From Euglena gracilis (Eukaryota; Euglenida; Euglenophyceae; Euglenales), in assembly GCA_039621445.1 (NCBI GenBank), contig CP154955.1, positions 37,303,123 to 37,367,122 of the forward strand: 64,000 bases of DNA, read 5' to 3'. A program made the position numbers and the translations under genes. Below the pieces are notes generated by a model, which was not told the origin of the DNA, did no database searches, and worked only from the letters and a program-made list of their open reading frames with translations. Positions 20,265-30,200 of this stretch are shown here, one piece after another (position 1 is the first letter of the stretch; the number at the start of each line of letters is the position of its first letter).

Positions 20265-20450
20265 ACCGTAGGAGGAGGCTCGAACTCGAACGTTTGAGCT
20301 TGAGCTTCCTTGAGAGTTTTTCAGCCCCCCCCCTCAAGGGGGGCTTAAACAGCCTCCACAAACCACCTCGAACGACTTTTGAGGAGGCCCTCGAGCCTCC
20401 TTGAATGTCGTTTTGAGCACGTTCGAGGAGGCTCTAGAGCCTCCTCATAC
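20265..20450. repeat. Palindromic GAGGAGGC repeats
   Basis: Three copies of a GAGGAGGCTC / GAGCCTCCTC motif. The third (20425-20446) is a perfect 22-bp palindrome; the second (about 20382-20402) is nearly so. No gene. Confidence 0.8.
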
Positions 20451-20529
20451 GTGCTTTGGGGTGCTTTTTGGGCCTCCGCAGAAATGCGACTCCAAAATGG
20501 ATTTGCACTACGAAGATTGTGACTGAATT

Positions 20530-21070
20530 GTGAAGAACCAATTGGGTAGCTTACAGGGTCCGCACTTTGATGACAGCATTCCAGGCATGCAGCAACGGCC
20601 AATGGTGGACAGTCGGAGGAGGAGTCGTACCCATATCAATGTGAGGCCATTTATTGGGAAGGCAGCAAGCAAGGTTGAAAGACGCAGCAGGGGGCAGCCT
20701 TGCATGCGTGCACATGAAGCGTTCTTGCGGTAGCAGTTGCAGACGCAGACGAAAGGAACAACCGAAATCATGAAACCGCTGAAACCAAGAAGGCAAAGTC
20801 AGCCACAGATGAAGCTTATCCGGTTTCAGCATTGCCTGTTTGGAGGGTCAATCAGTCCCCTCGCTGTGATTCTGCCTGTTTTCTCCCAGCAGGGGAAAAT
20901 ACCAACACACAATTGAAATGCAGAATAAAATTACAATACAAATATTTTTTGTGAACAGATAACATCGCGCGGACAACTCTTCGTTCGTTCACAACTACGC
21001 CCACATATGAAGTCGTCATGCACCGCATTCGTTTTGCACGTGTATGCACAAACGGATGAAGTTTATCACC
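20530..21070. other. No gene seen
   Basis: A direct repeat ACAGATGAAGCTTATCCG occurs at about 20807 and 21072. Otherwise no feature I can support. Confidence 0.5.
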
Positions 21071-21080
21071 ACAGATGAAG

Positions 21081-21298
21081 CTTATCCGCCATGTCACATT
21101 CTGGAATCACGGTGCCCCCCCCTCCAACCCCATCTGCGGACCTGCGGCCGTATACCTCGTGCGATTCATCCGCCTGCTGTACGAGCTGAGCCAGGCCCTC
21201 GACAAAGAGCAACTCCCCGCGCCGACGGCAGCGCCGGGGCAGCCCGTTGGCACCGGGCACTCCGCAGCGACTGGCAGTGCCGACAGGGGCGGCATTGG
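21081..21298 (+). CDS. Candidate exon
   Basis: The frame gives PAAVYLVRFIRLLYELSQAL, DKEQLPAPTAAPGQPVG: an amphipathic or membrane-adjacent helix and a Pro/Ala tail. Start taken after GATGAAG at 21080; end before GT at 21299. The phase does not match the exon at 20012, so linkage is open. Confidence 0.4.
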
Positions 21299-21831
21299 GT
21301 GCCTCGATTTCCCTCTAAGATGCTTGTTTGGCCGCTTGTTTACACATAGTTATTTTGGCAAAACATTTCTGTCTCTGGAGCTACGTGTCCGTATAGTTGA
21401 TCTTTTGCTGAAGCCGTTCTCCAACGCACTGGAAGACGGGTGGCCAGTCTGGTGCTCTTCATTGTGTGGCTGGCTTCCTTCATGAAACCAATAGAAATAA
21501 TAATAGTGTCCGCTTAGTGTCCGCTTATGCTTATTTTTTGGGAGGTTGCACAGTCATGGTACAAGACCCAGATTCTTTCTTGAGCCGCCCATACGTAGGG
21601 GGGTTGTGACCATCACCTCGGCCCCACCAGAGGTGTGGGTGGGTGAATTGAAAAAGATTAGAGTCAATTGCTACAAGCAACCAACAACAAAAAAAACAAG
21701 AACAACAAGCAAAGTGATCATGAAAAAGTATAGTGCAATACGGATGGTTAATCGTCGGTCCAAGTTAAGGCAAAGTTATCCCCATGGCCATTAGGGGATA
21801 ACACCATCCCCACCGGTCGCTGGAAGGCCTA

Positions 21832-22347
21832 CCCCCCCCCCCGGGGCAATTGACGCCCCCGGCAATTGACGCCCCGGGCAATTGACGCCCCCGGCAATTG
21901 ACGCTCCCGGGCAATTGTCACCCCTGGCTGTTCCGGCCAGTTTGTCACCCTGGGACAGTGTCACCCCTCTTCCATGCTGCCCAATTTGTCACCCCCCCCC
22001 CCGTTTGCAGAATTGCACTGTGAAATTTCTTTTTGCCGCATGGCTCGATTGATCTTCTGTTTCGCCGCAACACACTGAGAACTTTCACATACCAAACACT
22101 CTGCACAATATCGCGACTATAGCTGCATTTTTCCTGCGTTCACTTGTGTTTCAGATGGTGTTCTTGGTCATTTGCTTTAAATTTGGCTTTCATGGGTGGG
22201 CAATTGACGCCCCTGGGCAATTCACGTCCCCGGGCAATTGACGCCCCCAGGCATTTGTCAACCCCCTCTGTGCCGGCCAAATTGTCACCCCCCTCCGCGC
22301 TGCCCAATTTGTCACTTTGTCACGCGACAATTGCCCGGGGGGGGGGG
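21832..22347. mobile_element. 516-bp TIR element with TA target site
   Basis: TA (21830-21831) precedes a C run then GGGGCAATTG; the right end is CAATTGCCC then a G run followed by TA (22348-22349). Internally GGGCAATTGACGCCCC repeats in direct order at least seven times in two clusters, with AATTTGTCACCCC variants. TA flanks suggest a Tc1/mariner-type nonautonomous element, although two-base flanks alone are weak evidence. Confidence 0.65.
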
Positions 22348-22401
22348 TAGGTGGGTGAACCGATTTCGCATTTCCTTTCATTTTAAGGAAATGGCCCCTA
22401 T

Positions 22402-22552
22402 GTGATGATGGTTATGATGATGATGATGATGATGACGATGATGATGATGACGAGGATGATGATGATGACGACGACGATGACGACGATGATGATGGTGATG
22501 GTGATGATGATGATGATGATAATGATGATGATGACGACGACGACAACGATGG

Positions 22553-22597
<45 letters not shown>

Positions 22598-22710
22598 CGA
22601 CGACGACGAGGACGATAATGACGATGGCAGTGATGCTCTGCTGCTTCTGATGATGATGGTGACGACGACGACGACGACGACGATGACGACGACGACGATG
22701 ACGACGACGA

Positions 22711-22740
<30 letters not shown>
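22402..22740. repeat. GAT/GAC trinucleotide microsatellite
   Basis: About 340 bp of ATG/ACG trinucleotides with GCT units near the right end. It gives long open frames of Met, Asp, His or Ser on both strands; these are repeat artefacts. Confidence 0.97.
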
Positions 22741-22742
<2 letters not shown>

Positions 22743-23183
22743 AAGTCAAATTGATTTTCCCTTGGATACAAATGATTATAAAATGTAAGTTGATAATCAT
22801 AAAGTACGATATTTCCGATGTTCTGCATGGTCAAAACGTCCATTTTCAGTGGCCTCACACAGTCCTCAACCTCAGTGGCCCCTGCAACGTTATGAGAGAG
22901 GGCAGAGAGGGGGCAGCATCAGCATTACCCATCATCTCACAGCCTGACAAAGAGGATATCGAATGCCGCGCTGCTTCCAAACTCGGATCCAGGAAAATAT
23001 CTGCCATGGTTGTTAGCATTTGTCTCTGGGATTCCCTTAGCCTGGGCTCAGCCAAGCCAGTCCCACAAAGGACCATAAATTCGGTCAGTTCGCAAAACAT
23101 GGGGTATCGATTGAGCCTCGGACCTCTGGGTCTCATTCTTGCTCGGGCTCGGTCCGGCACTCGGTCTCCACTGGTCACCGCAG

Positions 23184-23417
23184 TCGCAGCGGCGCAGCAG
23201 CCTCATCCCGCCGGAGGGTGAGCCGCTGGGCGGGGAGCCATGGCCCTCCCCGCAGGCCGCCCCCGCCCGGGCATCCCCGGCCCCCGGCCGCCTCCCGGCT
23301 CCGGCCACCCCCGCCGCCTCCGCCGTCACGCTGGCCAACGGCACCCCCGCCCCCGCCGCCCAGCTCGCCGTTGTCGTCCCCGCCACGGCGGCCATCACCC
23401 TTCCTCCTGCCGAGGCG
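23184..23417 (+). CDS. Pro/Ala-rich exon
   Basis: The acceptor TCACCGCAG (23183) and donor GCG|GTTTGT (23418) bound 78 codons in phase 0 on both sides: SQRRSSLIPPEGEPLGGEPW, then Pro/Ala repeats, then ASAVTLANGTPAPAAQLAVV and VPATAAITLPPAEA. A disordered linker is likely. Confidence 0.5.
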
Positions 23418-23969
23418 GTTTGTGTGTGGGGGGGGGGGGTGAGGAAATGGGAACCCCGCCTGCCCCTGGCGAGACACCCACTTCTCCCTCACAAGCTGTC
23501 ATATGCGCGAGAACCTGGTCAGCTTCATCCCCCGGGTGGAGTGCAAGCACCTCCAGTGACAAATCTGACAAATCCTGACAAATCCCGACAAATCCCAACA
23601 ATCCTGACAACAGTTTTTTGTCCTTCTGGAGACAGGGTTCCGAAAAATTCTGACTGATCCCGACAACTGCAAAGTTTTTGAACAAGAAATGATGGCAAAC
23701 AGATGGACGAAGTTGTCCAATGTCATGGTTGATTGTGAATGTTCATAATGTCTTCCCTCCCGTTTCTTTTCTTTTGTTGTTGATTTTTGTCTTCAAAGGT
23801 TCTTTTGCAAAATGTGAGTAATTTGAGCAGTTGGCTCCTTGCTGTTGGAGCCTGAAGGTGATTATCGGTGGCCAGTGGCAGGAGATCATTACTGCCAGCA
23901 ACGTATAGATCCTGATGGCACAACAACAACAGAGTGTGCTTAGAAGATGAGCATAGCATCTTTGGCATC

Positions 23970-24165
23970 TATGGCCAGGCCGTTTTTTTTGGTTGGGCGT
24001 CGGCCGTCCGCGGCCCAACCACTCCAATCCAAGAACCAAGCCAAAATTCAGGGTTTCAGAATCAGAAGTGGTTGGACCGCAGCTGGCCACAGCCCGACAA
24101 AAAGGTTTTTTTTGGTTGGGGCCGCGGCCGACTGCAGCCCAACCAACGGCCACCCTGGCCTCCCT
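23970..24165. repeat. Two direct copies of a GGTTGGGC / GCCCAACC palindrome
   Basis: TTTTTTTTGGTTGGG, a CGG/CCG-rich centre and CCCAACCA occur at about 23977-24022 and 24108-24154. GGCCAGGC and CCCTGGCC lie just outside the pair as an imperfect inverted pair. Probably a small foldback element. Confidence 0.6.
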
Positions 24166-24643
24166 CAACGGACCACCTTCAATTGAGCCCACACTCCAGA
24201 CCTGGAACTGATGACAAGGATTCTAACTGCATCTTTCAACCACGTGGTGTGCAGCACCGTGTCATTTGCCTGGGAGAATATTTAATATCCTTTCGAATGA
24301 TGCGGCCAGGACCCCACCTCGCGCGTCCAAAATTTAGGATCATTTGGTCACTGGCCGACCCCCCCGGGGGGTGACTGGTTTTCTCAGATTGACTGCCGGG
24401 TTTTTGTCCCGGACCCCCTCTCGCCGACCCGGTGCCGAAGACACCGGAATTTTTTTGGATTTCTTTCACGTTTGTGGTCCAACTTCCCTCTTCAATCCAG
24501 AATGTCTGCCGACCCCACCGGGGGGGCGAGGTATTGACTGATTGGATTTCCGAAAAAAGTGACTGAATGGCTTTTCTTTTAGAAGTTTTGGAAGAGTGAA
24601 AGTGCCCCCCCCCCCCAGGAGGTAAGAAATTGTATGGTCCAAA

Positions 24644-24850
24644 ACCTGACCCCCCCCTGGAATGACAGGACACCTGCACGCACACACACCTCCAGCCTCT
24701 TGTTTTCAACGAAGAAAACAGAGCGCCTCCCTCTGCAACACCCAGGGCCGCCAGCCAGCCCACCACCACCACCACCGCCGCCGCCGCCCCCCAACCCCCC
24801 AGCCCTCCCGCCTCAGCCAAAGGACCTCCAGCCCCCACCCCAACCCCGAT
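24644..24850 (+). CDS. Proline-rich sequence interrupted by the LINE
   Basis: The frame reads TERLPLQHPGPPASPPP, a poly-Pro run, then PALPPQPKDLQPPPQ up to the LINE junction. Beyond the LINE (33019 on) the frame can continue with more Pro, then PAPTFQPGAQQTPLSLSNIG. It could be a proline-rich host exon split by the insertion, or simply C-rich low-complexity DNA. Confidence 0.3.
24832..24850. repeat. LINE target-site duplication, left copy
   Basis: CCCCCACCCCAACCCCGAT. The same 19 bases occur at 33000-33018, immediately after the LINE 3' end. Confidence 0.9.
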
Positions 24851-25109
24851 GTGTGGCTGCGTTTTTACGCTCTGGTGTGGAGCGCCCCCCCCAAAACCCC
24901 GCAGCTCTGCCCACAGTGCCACTGCTGCGCTCCTGGCTCTCCAGCCGCAACCGCTTACGTCACCCAGGTGTTTGCCCTCCCAGGCGGCTGCATGGGCAGG
25001 GCAGCAGTGGTCGCTGTCCAGGCGCTGCCGCAACAAGCTGCAGCACGCCTGCCATGGGAATGGCCCCAAAGGGCGCCCTTCTCCTTTGCCTCCTTCGTCT
25101 TCCAGGTCC

Positions 25110-27204
25110 CCAGGTGAACCGTGGCAACAGGTGCGTTCCTCCCTGCTGCCCAGGCAGCTCCAGGAGCCGCAGCCGGCTTCGGTGCTCCGGGCAGCGGGTT
25201 GGTCTTTGCCCACCTCTGTGGGCCCTACAGAACTGATTCGGGTGTACGACACCCGTCTGGATCACAAATGGCTCCAGAGCCTCCTCCAGGAGGCATTCCC
25301 GCAGGCCCCCGGCCGGCTGGAATTGATTGGTGGGGATTTCCTCCACCAGCCGCTCCGAAAGGACACGGAGGCCCTAGACCCCACGCGGCTTCGGCCGTGG
25401 AGTCCCGAGGGGTCGGGCCCCCTCCATCTGGTTGTTCCCCCGCGTCCGCACCAGGCCACCTGGCTTCCCCGGGCTACGCAGCAGCTTGCACTGGAGCCGC
25501 AGGGGACCGTGGTCTCCGTCTGCTGCGTCGTCGACCGGAGCTCCTGCCCTCAGGTGTGGACACCAGACGCCCTGCGTCTTGCCCTCCCCTCCTTGGCGCC
25601 AGTCCTCGAGGCGCCAGGCCTGGAGGTTCACGTGGTCGCTGTGGGTCAGCGACCCCCGCTATGGCGGGTTCCAGCTGGCGCCCAGTCCCTGCCCCCACCG
25701 GAGTGGGAAGCCGCCCGGCTCGCACTCAACCGGGTGCTCTTGGTGGTCTCCATGTCCGTCAACAACACAGAGGTATCCCCCTTCTCCTGCACCTGGATGC
25801 GGGGACACCCGCCGCCGGTGGAGGGCTCCTCCATGGAGCTGCTGCGGGTCGAGTTTCTCCTCCCCCCGGCCGTGAAATCCTCCCAGTCGGAGCGCTTCCT
25901 GCGCTCTGCCCTGCGCAAGGTTGGTGCGGCATTGGGCTGCACCCCTCTGGTGGCACCACAGCTGCGCCTGGTGCAGGCAGAGCACGGAGGCGTGGTGGCT
26001 CTCCTCTCAGTCCCCAGGAGCGAGGCACGCTCTTGGTTGCGGGGGAGCGGCTCAGGCGGACTCTTCCTCCGCCCATATTGGTCCAAAGACACCGGCCCCG
26101 CTGTCCAGCGGGACCAGTTTACCCTGCATTGGCTGCGGGGTCATGGCAAGGAGGCGGACCGCTTGTGGTCTGCCCTCCACGAGGAGGCAGGGTTTTTCGG
26201 CCTCCTCCCCGGCGGTTCAGACGTCGCACTCCGCTTGTCCCCGGAGGCTGACATCCCCAGGATTCTCAACCAGGTGCGTTTTGTGCTGGGCCAGAACGAC
26301 GTGGCCCTTCGGCGGGCCAACCCAGACTCGCAATGGTGGAGGCTTGGGCCCCTCTCCCAGGCAGAGGCCGCCTCTGTCCGCCAGCTCATCCCGCAGTTCG
26401 GACTGCGGCTTGAGGGGGACCAGGTCCGCTTTGGGCCTGCAGGCCCTTTTCGCTCCTTTGCGTTTTTCCTCGCCTCTGGCTCGCCCTCTGCTCGCTCACT
26501 AGACGACGGAAGCTGGTCCGCCTCCTCCGCCAGCCTCTCCCCCGCCAAGCCGCCACCGCGCCCTGGCGCTGTGCCGCGACCGGCGCGGCTTGGCCCCGGA
26601 GGCTCGGCTCTGTCCCCCGCAGTCGGTGTGGGGTGGGGCGCGCGTCGCGCAGGCGCCCTTGAAGCTGCCGGGCTCTGGCCCTGCGGCGTCGTCCTTATTG
26701 CCCACTGCAGGTTCTCGCCCCCCACTGCCGGGGTCCACTCCGGCACGACAGGGGGCGCCGGTCTCCCCACGCCCCCGGCAGCCGACGACCACCTCGGCAC
26801 GACAGGGGGCGCCTGCCTCCCCACGCCCTCAACGGAGGACGAAGTCCCCTGCCCCTCTCTCCCCTGCCTCCTCGCCAGGCCTGGAGGAACAGCTGCGCGC
26901 TTTGCTACAGCAGCTGGAGGTCCTCACCAAGCAGAACGCGGCCCTTGCTGCCGAGCTCGCCGACATTCGCCGGGAGAATGCGGCTCTACGCCGCCAGCTG
27001 CCACAACCCTCAGGGTATGTCCACCAACCCTATGGGCCACCAGCGCCCCTCTCGTTGGCCCCGCCCTCGGGGTCGTCGTTGCTGCCGGCGCCGGCCCCAG
27101 ATGGGGCCTGTGGAGGAGATGTGGACATGGGCCTCGCCCTGCCCTCTGACCCTGGACCAGGGGTGAAACGGTCCAGGCCGGAGGACCTCGGGGCTGATGC
27201 CTGA
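25110..27204 (+). CDS. LINE ORF1
   Basis: From about 25110 a long frame reads through VGPTELIRVYDTRLDHKWLQ and LQEAFPQAPGRLELIGG to FGLRLEGDQVRFGPAGP near 26450. After a frame change between about 26480 and 26600 the sequence ends with SPGLEEQLRALLQQLEVLT, NAALAAELADIRRENAALRR, a leucine-zipper-like coil typical of ORF1 multimerisation, then a basic KRSRPEDLGADA and TGA at 27202-27204. The start is uncertain; a Cys-rich stretch in another frame near 24900 may belong to the 5' part. The role is inferred from position: RNA binding and particle assembly. Confidence 0.7.
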
Positions 27205-30200
27205 CGCCTCGATGGGGGGCTCTGCCCCCAGTGCCCCGGTGCTCCGCGTGGGCACCTGGAACATGTCCCATTGGTCGGCCCCCAAAGCCGCCATGGTGGC
27301 ATCCTCCATTCCCGTGGATATCCTGGCTATCCAGGAAACGCACCTTGCCCCCCTCCCGCTGCAGGTCGCCCACACCACCGCCCGGGGTGCGGGACTGCAC
27401 CTGTGCCACGGCCGTCCTGCGGCCCCAATGCCCCACTCCGAGCACGGGCGCTCGTGCGGCGTGGGCTTCCTCTCTCGCTCAGGTCTTCCGGTGCAGCCTA
27501 TCCCGCCGACCTGTTCCGCCTGGCGACGCCTGGCGGCCATGAGGCGACTCCACGCAGTCCGCCTGGCGCCCCGCCTGGGCCTGCCCCTCGGCCTGCTCCT
27601 GCTCTCCCTCTATGCACCCCTGGGGACACAGGACGCCGAGCGGGCAGCATTCGACACGGCCCTGATCGAGGTCACCCACTCCCTCGACATGCAGGTCCCC
27701 ACATTGCTTGTCGGGGACTTCAATGGCTCCATCTGCCCGGCCCGGGACTATCGGGGCCCGGGCAGCGCCAAGCTGCCGGTGTCCCCCCTCCTGGGGCACC
27801 TCCTGGGGCCTGGTGCCCCATGGCACGACTCCCACCTGGCCCTGCTTGGGCCATCCCTGCCCATGACATATCGCAATCCTCACGCGTCAGGGGTCGAGTC
27901 CGCCTCCCGCATCGACCTCATCCTGGCCAACGCTGCTGCCCTCCGCCTCCTGCAGTCGGCCACCGTCCTGGAAGACGTGCGGGATGGGGGCCACAGCCCC
28001 GCCATTGTCGTCTTACAGGTCGCGCCCGGGACCATCTCCTGGGTGTCCCCACGGCCAAGCCCGCCGGCCTGGCTCCGCCAGCCCTCCCAGGCTCTGCGGG
28101 CCTCCGCCAGGTGGGCAGAATTGGTCGACGCCTGGGTGGCTCACCCCTCGGTGCGGCCAGCTTTAGACCCGGCACCCCCCCTTCAGCCTCTTCCCTCTCT
28201 CTGGCTTTGCGGCAGGCACTCGACGTCCTCGTCCAGTTGGCCGGGGGCTGGCTGACGCGCCCCGCAACGCGGCGTCTGGCCTACGACTCCGCGGAGGTGC
28301 GCACCCTACGCCGCCAGCTGGAACGCCTCCACCGGCTGGAGCGCTTGTGCTCCAAGCTTCCCCAGCAGCCGGGGTGCTGGCCCGTCGAGGTATCTCGCCT
28401 GGTCCAGGAGCTCTGCCGACAGGGCTTGCTCTCTTTGCAGCCCACTCCCTCCCTGCTCCGCACCGCTGCCCAACAGTCTTCCCAGGTGTGCAGGGCCAAG
28501 CTGCAGGCCCTGTTGCGCCGCATGCGCCAGGACCGCACGGCGCGGTGGAAGGCGGCCCTCCCCGAGATCTGGAAGGAGCGCCCGGGGGTTCTCCAACACT
28601 GGTTGGAGTCCGAGTCCATCCCATGGGGCTCCCGCCCCGTCCTCAATGCACAGGGGCTCCAGTGCCTCACCCCGGCAGAGGTGGACTCCGCCGTCCGCTC
28701 CTACTGGGTGGACGAGGTCCTGCGGCAGCACGCGGGCGTCGACGAAGAGGCCCGCTGGGGTGTGTTCCTCTCCTCCCCGTTTGGCCCTCACCTGCCCCGC
28801 GCCGACTGGCCATCCTCAACCTGGACGGCCGACCGAGTCACCCGTGCCCTGCGCTCCATGCGGGAAGGCGCCTCCCCGGGCATGGCAGGTGTGCCCATCT
28901 CCGTGTGGCGCTCCCTGCCCCCAGCCTGGGCTGCGGCAGTCGCCCGCCTGCTCAATCTGGTGGAGCAGGAGGGGCACTGGCCGCAGGAGTGGCTGGATGC
29001 CTATGTAGCAATGATTCCCAAGGCGTCCGGGGGGTCACGCCCGCGGGACCAACGGCCCATTACGGTGCTAGAAGTGCTGTACCGCCTCTGGGCCAAGGGG
29101 GTGGTCCAGGAATGGTCTCCCACCCTGCAACGGCACCTGCTGGGCCACGCCGCGTTCGGCTTCCGGGCCAACTCCGGGACGCTGCACGCGGCACAGGTCC
29201 TGGAGGATTTACGCCACCTCCGCCTTTCACAGAAGGCAGAGCTGTGGCTGGCCTCCTTCGATGTCGAGAAATGTTTTGATTCCCTCCCCTGGTGGGCTGT
29301 CTTCAGGACGCTGCGGGCTGTGGGAGTGCGGCCGGCGGTGGTGGACTGCTTCCAGTCCTTCTACCGGCAGGTACGCAGGCGCTTCCGCTACGGCAACGTC
29401 GACGGTGAGGTGTGGCATGCCACCAACGGCCTGGCGCAGGGGTGCCCGGCAAGCCCAGATCTCCTGAATATTTTGCTGGAGACTTTTCACCGCTGGGCGG
29501 CGGCTAGTGGCATGGGCATTCCGGTGGCGGGCGTCCGCCTGCCCTCCATCAGTTTTGCCGATGATGTGGCCCTGATTGCCACCTCAGCCGCAGAAATGCG
29601 GGCCCTCATCCGGGCCTACCTGGACTGGTGCTCCCTGCTGGGGGTCCGGGTCACCAAGGTCCAACTGTGGTCCTCCCTGGGCCCAGGGCAGCGCCTCCAG
29701 GTGGGCGACCTGGACATCGTTTCCTCCCCCGGATTCCGCTTTGTAGGTGTGGAGCTGGGCCTGCCGGAGCCCCGGGCCTCGGAGGTGCATTTTGCCCCTC
29801 GCCTTAGCAAAGCATTGGACACCCTGCGCCGCCTGAAGGCGCTCCCCCTGCCGTCTTCCCTGTGCTCCCTTTTGTGGCGCACCACAGTCCTCCCACAGGC
29901 GCTGTACGCGTGCCAGCTCCGGGACCTCAAGCCGACGGCCCTGCAGCAGCTCATGTCCGCCGGGGTGGCGGCCATAGGGCACAAGCCGCCTCTGCGCTTG
30001 AACGCCTGGCGCTCTCCCGCTGCGGTAGCGGGGGCCCCGTTGGGGGATTCCGCCGTGGCCGACCCGGTCGCCACCATGCGGCTGCTGCAACTGGTGTGGC
30101 TCCAGACCCTGGGCAACACCTCTGCCGTCTCAGGTTTCGTCCACCGGGCCGTCGCCTGCCCGGGCCAGGCCTGGACGGAACCATCCCCCGCCTTACGCTC

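Noticed and set aside
22378-22858. Poly-Met/Asp and poly-Ser/His open frames
   Set aside because: Translation of the GAT/GAC trinucleotide repeat.
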